64,000 nucleotides of DNA, taken from NCBI RefSeq assembly GCF_004000275.1, contig NZ_RCIP01000001.1, forward strand, positions 1,666,749 through 1,730,748, read 5' to 3'. Source of the DNA: Saccharospirillum alexandrii (GTDB lineage: Bacteria > Pseudomonadota > Gammaproteobacteria > Pseudomonadales > Natronospirillaceae). Each line of letters begins with the position of its first letter. The first letter of the stretch is position 1. A program made the translations under genes and the position numbers. Positions 36,520 to 47,725 of this stretch are shown piece after piece. Under the pieces are notes generated by a model, which searched no databases, was not told the DNA's origin, and saw only the letters and a list, made by a program, of their open reading frames with translations.

Positions 36520-36704
36520 GTGTCGGTCACCGGGTGGGCCTATCCGGGGTAGTCTGAGGCATGGACTAAAACGCCAGGAGCGTTTTAGCATGAGCAAAGC
36601 GAGCCCGAAGGGAGAATCCCATGGAGGGGATTCATATGCCGAAGCCTAGGCCCCATGGACGGGTTTACGCCGTCCCCGGAGAGGCCCACCCGGTGGCCGA
36701 CACG
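36520..36704. repeat. intergenic inverted-repeat element C
   Basis: A 30-nt arm at 36520-36549 pairs with 36675-36704 at 28 positions. On the minus strand it carries GGCGTAAACCCGTCCATGG followed by GGCCTAGGCTTCGGCAT, the family core. Compared with element D it holds about 80 extra bases in the loop, including a small hairpin (AAAACGC...GCGTTTT). It lies between the convergent Rieske and aminotransferase genes and fills most of that 276-bp gap. Confidence 0.85.
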
Positions 36705-36747
36705 ACTTACTGGCACCTGAGCTGGAACAACCTCTGAACTCTGGCAC

Positions 36748-37938
36748 TCAGCGACCTCGTGCCAGATAAGGATGCCGCGCCAGAAAGTCTCCGATTCGGC
36801 TAACCGCTTCTTCCAGGCGAGAGATCGAAACGGTGTAGGCAATCCGCACCGCACTGTGCTCAGTAGCCCCGCCAAAGTCGAGCCCCGGAGCAATCGCTAC
36901 GCCAGTTTCTTCCAGCAATTGCTGACACCAGTCCATGGCGTCGTCGCACACCGATGACACATCAACATAAAGGTAGAAAGCGCCATCCGGTTGCGCCAGG
37001 AGCGGAAGGCCTAAAGCCTCAATGGCCGGTGCCAGTGTATCCCGACGTGCCTTGAGTTCAGCGGCTCTTTCAAAGCATTCTTGTTCTACTTCGGGAGTAA
37101 AAGCGGTCAATGCAGCGTGTTGGGCCATCGCAGGGGCCGACAGAAACAGGTTTTGCGCCAGGTGTTCTGCAGCGTCAACCGCGTATTCGGGCACAACAAC
37201 CCAACCCAGACGCCAGCCGGTCATGCCATAGAATTTCGAGAAACTCTGGGTGACCCAGGCATCGTCGTTCACTGCCAGTGCGGTCGGCGGCAATGCTTCG
37301 GTAAAGGTCAGACCGTGATAGATTTCGTCGGCAAACACGGACAGATCGTGACGGTGGGCAAAGTCTGAAGCGGCGGTCCACTCTTCGCGGGACAGTACCT
37401 GACCCGTCGGATTACAGGGTGACGCCAGCAACAGACCGGTAGTCTCATCAGTCACAGCGGCTTCGAGGGCATCAATATCCAGTCGCAAGCCATCGCTAGA
37501 CAGCGGCACCGAAATACCCTGACCATTGAGCACCTGCAGGAAATGCCGGTTGCAAGGGTAGCCAGGTTCGGGCAACAACACTCTCTTGCCGGGATCGATG
37601 GTAGCCGCAAATGCCAGCAACAAAGCGCTAGAACCACCCGGAGTTACCGCTATTCGCGCCGGATCGACGGTAATGCCATGCCATCGCTGGTAGCGGTCGG
37701 CTATGGCGGCACGCAGTGCGGGGATGCCCATGGCCGCAGTATAACCAGTGTGTCCGTCCGCCAATGCCTGCTGGCCCGCCTTTATGATAGCCTCAGGCGT
37801 TCCAAAATCCGGCTCACCAACGAACAGGCTGATGACGGAACGGCCTTCGGCTTCCATGGCCCGGGCCTTGGCGAGCACGCCCATAACGTGAAAGGGAGCG
37901 ATGTGTCGGGTACGATCGGCGAGCCGGTTGGCGGACAT
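36748..37938 (-). CDS. class I PLP aminotransferase
   Basis: A 396-residue fold-type I aminotransferase, probably acting on aspartate, aromatic or related amino acids. Motifs: FVGEPDFGTPE, YTAAMGIPALRAAIA, SPCNPTGQVL, FADEIYHGL and the PLP-lysine SFSKFYGMTGWRLGW. The start at 37938 gives a normal N-terminus; the longer in-frame extension runs into gluQ. In P. aeruginosa an aminotransferase of this kind occupies the same place beside dksA-gluQ-cbrA. It diverges from gluQ across 89 bp. Confidence 0.9.
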   Translation of the reverse strand: MSANRLADRTRHIAPFHVMGVLAKARAMEAEGRSVISLFVGEPDFGTPEAIIKAGQQALADGHTGYTAAMGIPALRAAIADRYQRWHGITVDPARIAVTPGGSSALLLAFAATIDPGKRVLLPEPGYPCNRHFLQVLNGQGISVPLSSDGLRLDIDALEAAVTDETTGLLLASPCNPTGQVLSREEWTAASDFAHRHDLSVFADEIYHGLTFTEALPPTALAVNDDAWVTQSFSKFYGMTGWRLGWVVVPEYAVDAAEHLAQNLFLSAPAMAQHAALTAFTPEVEQECFERAAELKARRDTLAPAIEALGLPLLAQPDGAFYLYVDVSSVCDDAMDWCQQLLEETGVAIAPGLDFGGATEHSAVRIAYTVSISRLEEAVSRIGDFLARHPYLARGR

Positions 37939-38027
37939 AATTGCTACCTGCAAAGACTTAAAACCGTGGGCATAATGCAGAATCGACAACGCCCAGTCCA
38001 ATACCAGCGCGCTATTCACTGTCTTCA

Positions 38028-38909
38028 ATGGAGAACATGGCCAGCATGACGGCTCAGTCACCTCGCTATCGCGGGCGTTTCGCCCCTTCGCCCACCGGGC
38101 CACTGCACCTGGGCTCTTTGTTGGCGGCGCTGGTCAGCTACCTCGAAGCCCGGCGCCATGGCGGTGAATGGTGGGTACGCATTGAGGATCTGGACCCGCC
38201 GCGAACCCAGCCGGGTGCCAGTGATGCCATTCTGCGCAGCCTGGACTCTCACGGCCTGACGTGGGATTCGCCGGTGATGTACCAGAGCCAGCGCGATGAT
38301 GCCTACCACCACGCCATTGAGGTATTGGCCGACCTGGATCAGCTGTTCTGGTGCCGCTGCAGCCGCAAGCAGTTGGCCGGGCAGCCGGTTTACCCTGGCA
38401 CGTGCCGCGCTTGTCGTCAGCCGCGGGGCGATGCCGCCATCCGCTTTCAAACACCCGACATCGACGATGCCTTTACCGACCTGTTTCAGGGGCCACAGCG
38501 AACGGCACTGGCGCGCGACTACGGCGATGTCGTGATTCGCCGGCGCGACGGTCTGTTTGCCTACCAGCTGGCCGTAGTGGTGGACGACGCCGACCAGGGC
38601 ATGACCGACATCGTGCGCGGCATCGATTTGCTCAGCTCCACTTTCTGGCAGCGCGCGCTGTATCGGGCACTGGGTCATGAGTGCCCGAACCATGCACATT
38701 TTCCGGTGTTGGTAGATGCCGGTCAAAAGCTCAGCAAACAGAACTTTGCGCCGGCTCTGGACAACAACCAGGCCACGGCCAACCTGATGCAGCTCTGGCC
38801 CTGGCTCGGTCTTGATATTCAGGCCGACACGCCCGAGCGCATGCTTGCCGAAGCGCTCGGGCAATGGTCTCCCACATACCTGCATGGGTTGGCTGAGATA
38901 GCCCTCTAA
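38028..38909 (+). CDS. gluQ: glutamyl-Q tRNA(Asp) synthetase
   Basis: A 293-residue truncated glutamyl-tRNA synthetase paralogue, without anticodon domain, that glutamylates queuosine in tRNA-Asp. It shows GRFAPSPTGPLHLGSL (HIGH motif), zinc-ligand cysteines CRC and YPGTCRAC, and the KMSKS counterpart KLSKQN near 235. Start could be 38028 or the ATG at 38046. dksA, normally just upstream in this gene order, is absent. Confidence 0.94.
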   Translation: MENMASMTAQSPRYRGRFAPSPTGPLHLGSLLAALVSYLEARRHGGEWWVRIEDLDPPRTQPGASDAILRSLDSHGLTWDSPVMYQSQRDDAYHHAIEVLADLDQLFWCRCSRKQLAGQPVYPGTCRACRQPRGDAAIRFQTPDIDDAFTDLFQGPQRTALARDYGDVVIRRRDGLFAYQLAVVVDDADQGMTDIVRGIDLLSSTFWQRALYRALGHECPNHAHFPVLVDAGQKLSKQNFAPALDNNQATANLMQLWPWLGLDIQADTPERMLAEALGQWSPTYLHGLAEIAL

Positions 38910-38922
38910 ACGAACCCCCTAA

Positions 38923-38939
38923 TTTTAACCCGGTTAAAA
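38923..38939. promoter_or_regulatory. 17-bp palindrome between gluQ and the sensor kinase
   Basis: TTTTAACC-C-GGTTAAAA, 13 bp after the gluQ stop and 95 bp before the kinase start. It could be an operator or a weak transcript end; no T-run follows beyond the stem. Confidence 0.35.
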
Positions 38940-39033
38940 AAGTCGTTGTTGATTCGTTCCTGGCCTGTTTGCTGGCGCGAACCTGAATGCGGGTTTACGC
39001 TAAGTAGACTTTGCTTTCGGGTTGCACTGTTTC

Positions 39034-40674
39034 ATGACTGTAAACGCTTCACTGGCGCGCCGTTTGCTCCTTTACATCACGTTTGGCGTGGCCATCGCCA
39101 TTCTGGTGACCATGTTGATGCAATACTCCGCGCTCAACCGGACCATGGAGGGGTTGCGCAACCAGAACGTGGATGCCTCACTGGGCAATATGCTGCCCAT
39201 TATTCAGGAATCGATGTGGGCCTTTGACGATAGCGGCGTCACCCGCGCCGCCAATGCCCTGCTGCGCGATCCTTATATCTCTGGCGTAGCCGTTCGCAGC
39301 GCCGAGGGCGAAATCAGCCTGAACCTTGGCGATCTGAACAACATGTCGTTCACCAACCTGCCTCCGGGCGGTGACCGTACTGAATGGAATGATGCCAACA
39401 GCCTGTTCATCAGCACGCCCGTCGTGCATGAGTTCAATAATTCTGAGTCTGTCATTGGCTGGATCTATCTGCGCAGCGACGATCGCCTGATCGAGAATCA
39501 GGTTCGGCTGGTACTGGGTGGCGTCATCATTTCTGCGGTGCTGGCCATCGTTCTGTTGCTGATTGGACTCTATGCTCTGGTTGACCGCATCGTCGCAGTA
39601 CCAATCAAAGCGTTTACCGATTTCGTCGAACGCACGTCCAAGGGTGATGTCTCCACCTGGGTCGTGCAGCGCGAACCATCGCTCGAAGCCCGGTCCGATG
39701 AAATCGGTCGTTTGTATCAGTCATTCAACGATCAACGCGACCGCCTGATCGAGCACGAGAAAGAACTGCTGGAATACCGAACCGAGCTTGAAGCAACCGT
39801 AAGCGAACGGACCGAGGCGCTGCAACGCAGCAACACCGAGTTAAGCGAGTCACTTGAAAAACTCCAGATCGCTCAGGATGAACTGTTGCAAAGTGAGAAG
39901 CTGGCTTCGCTGGGCAATCTGGTCAGCGGCGTCGCCCATGAAGTCAACACGCCATTGGGTGTCTCCATTACCGCGGCCAGCCACCTGACCTCAGAGGCTC
40001 GCCAGACGCAACGGGAGCTGGAAAATGAAACGCTCACCAAATCGGATCTCGAACGGTTCTTCCATGAGTGCCTGGAAACCGGCACGCTGTTGTCGAGCAA
40101 CCTGGATCGGGCGGCGCAACTGATTCGATCGTTCAAGCAGGTGGCGGTGGATCAGACCAGCGATGAACAGCGCGACATTAATCTGCAGGTGTATGTCGAT
40201 GAAATTCTGGCCAGCCTGAAACCAAAATACAAAAACACCCCGATTCGGGTCGTGAATGACATCGACCCCGATATTGCCCTGCAACTGACACCAGGGGCGC
40301 TGGCACAGGTCATCACCAACCTGATCATCAATTCGTTGCTCCATGGGTTCGACGACAGCACCCGCCCGGGTCAGATCCGGCTGTTTAACCGGGTAGAGCA
40401 AAACACGCTGGAGCTGATTTACGAAGACGACGGAGAAGGCATGAGCCCCGATACCCAGAAACGCATGTTCGATCCGTTTTTTACGACTCGCCGGTCCAGT
40501 GGTGGCAGCGGCCTGGGCATGAACATCGTCTTTAATCTGGTCACCGGCAAGCTGAACGGAAAAATACGGCTCGACAGCCCGCCACATCAAGGTTGCCGAC
40601 TGATCATCACCATCCCCTATTCACCGGCAGACGCTACGCCGGAGCCAACACCAACCCCGGACACCGCATTATGA
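39034..40674 (+). CDS. membrane sensor histidine kinase
   Basis: A 546-residue kinase. Two membrane segments (about 10-30 and 165-190) enclose a periplasmic sensor; a HAMP-like region, a coiled coil (about 235-290) and HisKA follow, with phospho-acceptor His302 in VSGVAHEVNTPLG, then HATPase (DDGEGM; GGSGLGMNIVFNL). The ATG at 39034 is preferred to the TTG upstream. It overlaps the next gene by 4 bp. The pair is inserted between gluQ and cbrX. The signal is unknown. Confidence 0.9.
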   Translation: MTVNASLARRLLLYITFGVAIAILVTMLMQYSALNRTMEGLRNQNVDASLGNMLPIIQESMWAFDDSGVTRAANALLRDPYISGVAVRSAEGEISLNLGDLNNMSFTNLPPGGDRTEWNDANSLFISTPVVHEFNNSESVIGWIYLRSDDRLIENQVRLVLGGVIISAVLAIVLLLIGLYALVDRIVAVPIKAFTDFVERTSKGDVSTWVVQREPSLEARSDEIGRLYQSFNDQRDRLIEHEKELLEYRTELEATVSERTEALQRSNTELSESLEKLQIAQDELLQSEKLASLGNLVSGVAHEVNTPLGVSITAASHLTSEARQTQRELENETLTKSDLERFFHECLETGTLLSSNLDRAAQLIRSFKQVAVDQTSDEQRDINLQVYVDEILASLKPKYKNTPIRVVNDIDPDIALQLTPGALAQVITNLIINSLLHGFDDSTRPGQIRLFNRVEQNTLELIYEDDGEGMSPDTQKRMFDPFFTTRRSSGGSGLGMNIVFNLVTGKLNGKIRLDSPPHQGCRLIITIPYSPADATPEPTPTPDTAL

Positions 40675-42203
40675 GTGAGAAACTGACCTTCGCGAGCGAA
40701 CCCACCACCTCAAACCAGGAGAACCTGCTGCCGTGGAAGGTGCTGATCGTGGACGACGACGAAGAAGTACACGCCATCACTACCCTGGCGCTGCGCAATT
40801 TCCGGTTCGATGGTCGGCCGCTGGCCTTCCTGCACAGCTACAGCGGTGTCGAAGGCGAAGCGATGATGAGAGACAACCCGGATACGGCCCTGTGCCTGCT
40901 CGATGTGGTCATGGAAACCGACCACGCCGGGCTGGATCTGGCCGAAACCATTCGCACCCGGCTGGACAATACCTTCACCCGTATTGTGCTGCGCACTGGC
41001 CAGCCAGGCCAGGCACCGGAAGAAACCATCATTGCCGACTACGACATCAACGACTACAAGGAAAAAACCGAGCTCACGCGCAGCAAACTGCACACCTTGC
41101 TGTTCTCCTGTTTGCGCAGTTACCGCGACATCCTCGCGCTTGACCGCAGCCGGCAGGGTCTGGAGCGTATTCTCAGCGCCTCTATTCACCTGCAGCAGAA
41201 AACCTTCCTCACCGACTTTGCCCTGGGCATTCTCGAGCAGATATCCGCGATACTGTCGCCTGACGAAGATGCGCTTTACGCTCAGTGCGAAGGGATCGCC
41301 GCCCATGAACAGGCCGGCAAACTGACCGTTGTTGCCGGAACCGGGGCCTATCACAGCAAAGTGGGCGTCCCGGTTACCCAGCTGCTGCCCGACAGCGTTC
41401 GTACCTTCATCGACAGTACCGAACTCGGGTATCACTCGCATTACATGGACAATGGTTATCTATGCCTTTACCGGTCCAACGACTTGCATTTAAGCATGTT
41501 GTTCCTCAAGGGGCTGACGCCTCAGAGTCCCATCGAACGCCACCTGCTTGAGGTTTTTTGCCAGAACGCCCTGACCGCCTTTGAAAACCTGTCGCTGCGC
41601 ACCGAACTCGAAGACAGCCAGCGCGAGATCGTTTTTATTCTGGGCGATGCGGTGGAGCATCGATCCCGGGAAACCGGTCAGCACTTGCGGAGGGTGTCGC
41701 ACATCAGTGAACTGATCGCACTGAAAGCAGGGCTGGGCGAACAACAGGCACAGTTAATCCGAGAGGCAGCGCCTTTGCACGATCTGGGCAAAATAGGCAT
41801 ACCCGACCAGGTACTGAACAAGCCCGGCCCTCTGGATGCCGAGGAATGGGCCATCATGAAAACCCATTCGCAGATCGGTTACGACTTGCTGCACCAGTCG
41901 GATAAATCCATTCTCAAAGTCGGTGCGATGATCGCTCTGGATCACCACGAACGCTGGGACGGTACCGGCTACCCCCATGGCAAGCAGGGCGATGCAATCA
42001 GCATTGAAGGCCGCATAACGGCCCTGGCAGATGTGTTTGACGCACTCACCAGCGCTCGCTGCTACAAGAACCCCTGGTCTTACGAGGAGACTCGGGCCTT
42101 AATCGAACGAGAACGTGGCCAGCAGTTCGACCCAGCCCTGGCCGACATAGTACTGGCTCATTTCGATGACCTCATTGCCATCAAAAACACCTACCCCGAC
42201 TGA
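40671..42203 (+). CDS. response regulator with HD-GYP phosphodiesterase domain
   Basis: A 510-residue protein: receiver (about 20-150, phospho-acceptor Asp in CLLDVVMET), a middle DUF3369-like segment (about 150-310), and HD-GYP (about 320-500) with HDLGKIGIPD at 370 and HHERWDGTGYP near 425. HD-GYP proteins degrade cyclic di-GMP; the metal-binding residues look intact, so activity is likely. Overlap with the kinase gene makes it that kinase's cognate output. Confidence 0.92.
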   Translation: MSEKLTFASEPTTSNQENLLPWKVLIVDDDEEVHAITTLALRNFRFDGRPLAFLHSYSGVEGEAMMRDNPDTALCLLDVVMETDHAGLDLAETIRTRLDNTFTRIVLRTGQPGQAPEETIIADYDINDYKEKTELTRSKLHTLLFSCLRSYRDILALDRSRQGLERILSASIHLQQKTFLTDFALGILEQISAILSPDEDALYAQCEGIAAHEQAGKLTVVAGTGAYHSKVGVPVTQLLPDSVRTFIDSTELGYHSHYMDNGYLCLYRSNDLHLSMLFLKGLTPQSPIERHLLEVFCQNALTAFENLSLRTELEDSQREIVFILGDAVEHRSRETGQHLRRVSHISELIALKAGLGEQQAQLIREAAPLHDLGKIGIPDQVLNKPGPLDAEEWAIMKTHSQIGYDLLHQSDKSILKVGAMIALDHHERWDGTGYPHGKQGDAISIEGRITALADVFDALTSARCYKNPWSYEETRALIERERGQQFDPALADIVLAHFDDLIAIKNTYPD

Positions 42204-42299
42204 TCCCCGGCCACGCCCGGGCGGGAATTCTTCAGACGCTGCTTAAATTCTGGCCGCTGTAAGGGTAGGATATCGCCCGCATTCTCGGGCGGGCGACCC

Positions 42300-42466
42300 A
42301 TGTCACTGTCGTTATTACTCAAGCTGTTCATCTTACCCTTCTACCTCTTGCTGCCATTCTCACTGGATGGCTCCGGGACGGTGCAGCTGTGGTATCTGCC
42401 TTTCCTGATCTGGACAGGCCTGATTGCGGTCAACGCATTGGCTGAATACCTGCGGAGTCGGCGCTG

Positions 42467-42467
<1 letters not shown>
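42300..42467 (+). CDS. cbrX: small membrane protein CbrX
   Basis: A 55-residue ORF with two membrane segments (about 3-20 and 28-46) and a basic C-terminus. Its stop overlaps the cbrA start (TGATG), so it is translationally coupled to cbrA, as described for CbrX of Pseudomonas. GGGCGGGCG precedes the ATG, and that ribosome site pairs in a hairpin CGCCCG-N6-CGGGCG (42274-42291), which might limit translation. The role of CbrX itself is not well known. Confidence 0.8.
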
Positions 42468-45412
<2,945 letters not shown>

Positions 45413-45575
45413 GCACAGCGCACCACGGCTTGAAAACCTGCCCGTTTCAATGTCAGGGCAGCGATCAGGCCCGGGTCGTCGGGATTGACGGCACATCGCG
45501 GCCGGTCCGACACACAACGCAGTACGACGCATTCCATGGCACGGGTAACAGACCGGGCCGAGACGGAGGTCAGAC

Positions 45576-47015
45576 ATGAGTGACATTCTGGTAGTTGAAG
45601 ATGAGAGCATTATCCGCTCAGCCCTGAAACGACTGTTGGAACGTCATCAATACCAGGTCATAGAAGCCGAATCGGTCACCGAAGCCAGTCAGCACGACCT
45701 GGGCCGGTTCGACCTGATCATCACCGATTTGCGACTGCCCGGTGCACCGGGTACCGACCTGATCGATATGGCCGGCGACGTGCCGGTGCTAATCATGACC
45801 AGCTACGCCAGCATGCGCTCCGCCGTCGATGCGATGAAAATGGGCGCGGTCGATTACATCGCCAAGCCGTTTGATCACGAAGAAATGGTGCGAACGGTCG
45901 GGCGCATTGTCAGCACACACCGTCAGCAGCGGGTGCAGCATGAATCCGGCGACAGCCAACCCGAAGTCAGTCATCACCAACCTCACAGCACCCTGGGCGA
46001 CCTGGTCGGCAGCTGTGACGCCATGCAACGGCTTTACCATCGAATTCGCCGCGTTGCACCGGCCGATATCACCGTTCTGATTCACGGCGAGTCCGGTACC
46101 GGTAAAGAACTGGCCGCCCGCGCCATTCACCAGCACAGCCCCCGCCACGACCAGCCGATGATCAGCGTCAACTGCGCAGCCATTCCCGAAAGCCTGATCG
46201 AGTCGGAGCTGTTTGGTCACGAGAAAGGGGCCTTCACCGGTGCAACAGCCGCGCGCCAGGGCCTGGTAGAAGCCGCCGAGGGCGGCTCCCTGTTTCTGGA
46301 CGAAATTGGTGAGTTGCCGATGGAAGCCCAGGCACGGCTGCTGCGAGTGATACAGGAAAGCGAAGTACGCCGGGTCGGCTCGGTAAATTCGCGCACCGTT
46401 GATGTCCGGCTGATCGCGGCCACCCACCGTAATCTCAAGCAACTGGTCAAGGAAGGCCGGTTCCGGGAAGACTTGTATTACCGGCTGCAAGTCATAGAAG
46501 TAACGCTGCCGCCGTTGCGCGAGCGCGGACAGGATGTCGTTGAAATTGCCGAACACCTCATTGCCAAGCACGCACGCCGGCTCAAACTCGATGGACCCGT
46601 GCTGCTCTCAAAAGACGCCCGCGACGCCATGTTGCACTACGACTGGCCCGGTAACGTGCGTGAACTGGAAAACGCCATACAACGTTCCCTTATTCTCAGT
46701 GAAGGCGGCGAGATCACCCTCGATGAAATGGGCCTCGACCAGGAAGACTGGAAAATACCGGACACCCTGGTCAGCGAAGAAGCCCCTACCGCGTCGCCCG
46801 GCATTAACAGCCACTCACAGGACGTAGACGATCTGTCACTGGAAGACTACTTCCAGCACTTCGTGCTCGAACACCAGGAAGGCATGTCGGAAACCGAGCT
46901 GGCGCAAAAGCTCGGCATCAGCCGCAAGTGCCTCTGGGAGCGTCGCCAGCGCCTGGGCATCCCCCGCCCCAAGAAAGGCAGCACCACCTCTTCCGCCAGC
47001 ACAACCACCCAGTAA
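45576..47015 (+). CDS. cbrB: NtrC-family sigma54 activator CbrB
   Basis: A 479-residue response regulator: receiver (about 1-120, IITDLRLPG with phospho-Asp near 51), AAA+ domain (about 145-385) with Walker A GESGTGKE and the sigma54-contact loop GAFTGA, and a Fis-type DNA-binding domain (about 430-470; [21 protein letters not shown]). Gene order cbrA-cbrB-crcZ-pcnB and the CbrB site next to its target sRNA support the name over generic NtrC. Confidence 0.95.
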   Translation: MSDILVVEDESIIRSALKRLLERHQYQVIEAESVTEASQHDLGRFDLIITDLRLPGAPGTDLIDMAGDVPVLIMTSYASMRSAVDAMKMGAVDYIAKPFDHEEMVRTVGRIVSTHRQQRVQHESGDSQPEVSHHQPHSTLGDLVGSCDAMQRLYHRIRRVAPADITVLIHGESGTGKELAARAIHQHSPRHDQPMISVNCAAIPESLIESELFGHEKGAFTGATAARQGLVEAAEGGSLFLDEIGELPMEAQARLLRVIQESEVRRVGSVNSRTVDVRLIAATHRNLKQLVKEGRFREDLYYRLQVIEVTLPPLRERGQDVVEIAEHLIAKHARRLKLDGPVLLSKDARDAMLHYDWPGNVRELENAIQRSLILSEGGEITLDEMGLDQEDWKIPDTLVSEEAPTASPGINSHSQDVDDLSLEDYFQHFVLEHQEGMSETELAQKLGISRKCLWERRQRLGIPRPKKGSTTSSASTTTQ

Positions 47016-47060
47016 CACTCCGCCATTTCCGCCAGTAAACCGTCCTTCCGCCTTCAGCGT

Positions 47061-47086
47061 TGTTACATAGCCTTACGCACGTAACA
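47061..47086. promoter_or_regulatory. CbrB upstream activating site
   Basis: TGTTAC and GTAACA, perfect 6-bp inverted arms 14 bp apart, with a further GTAACA half site at 47102-47107. This is the arrangement I recall for CbrB sites before Pseudomonas crcZ. It lies about 130 bp before the sigma54 promoter. Confidence 0.7.
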
Positions 47087-47191
47087 ACTCTGACACTTAC
47101 GGTAACAAACAACGCTTACGGACCGCTGACAAGTTGCTTACATTTTGATCAGTGCTTTTTAACTCATTGTTTTATAACAACTTTTTAAAAA

Positions 47192-47207
47192 TGGCACAGC
47201 ACCTGCA
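47192..47207 (+). promoter_or_regulatory. sigma54 promoter of the CrcZ-like RNA
   Basis: TGGCACAGCACCTGCA fits the -24/-12 pattern (TGGCAC-N5-TTGCA) with one mismatch and correct GG-to-GC spacing. The predicted start is near 47218. Confidence 0.8.
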
Positions 47208-47216
47208 ATATCTAAG

Positions 47217-47520
47217 GGGCAAGAGAAGATCGGCCCATCAACAAAAACAACAACGGGCCAACCACAAGCAACCCCCACCCAAAAACAACAACAAGGGGGT
47301 AGCATTAAAAAACGGGCAAACACCATTGTCAGCTGCTAACAACAAAAACAATAAACGACACTAATAATAAGAAAACAAATGACAGTGTAAGGTCATGGGG
47401 GCATCAAGATCCCCAGACATCAAGAATAATAAGCCCCACTCACCTGTTTCAGTATGCAGGTTCAGATCGTGATGCTTCGTCACGCTGCTAGAGCCGGCCT
47501 CGTGCCGGCCGCTCGTAGTT
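47217..47520 (+). ncRNA. crcZ: CrcZ-like small RNA (Hfq/Crc decoy)
   Basis: CrcZ titrates Hfq-Crc and so relieves carbon catabolite repression. This locus lies between cbrB and pcnB, as in Pseudomonas, behind a sigma54 promoter and CbrB site. It contains five A-rich motifs of the AANAAN type at 47240, 47281, 47338, 47363 and 47422. Several are framed by pairing bases: GGCCC (47232) with GGGCC (47255), CCCCC (47272) with GGGGG (47295), ACACT (47358) with AGTGT (47384). A small ORF through the region is low-complexity and has no ribosome site. The 3' end is uncertain; a GCCGGC hairpin near 47493-47510 is a candidate. The stretch 47520-47725 shows nothing further. Confidence 0.85.
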
Positions 47521-47725
47521 ATACCCCATCCCTGAACACATCCGCTTTAGTTGCGCCTGCGACGCCTCACATCTTCACGTCCAGTGCCAGCATTCCTCCT
47601 TAACCGTGTCTATTCAGAGCTATTTCGCGCCATGAGGCCGATTTTAGCCATCAAATGGACAGATTGACGGGCGCGAGGCATAGAGAATGATGGCTGCTTC
47701 CGCTAAACTGCGCGCTCTTTGAACA

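Noticed and set aside
47152-47364. A 70-codon ORF within the cbrB-pcnB gap
   Set aside because: Its product is Asn/Lys/Gln low-complexity arising from the A-rich motifs, it lacks a ribosome site, and part of it lies before the predicted sRNA start.
47220-47440. Possible CRISPR array from the recurring CAACAA-type units
   Set aside because: Repeats are short, irregular in length and spacing, and fit Hfq/Crc-binding motifs of a CrcZ-like RNA.
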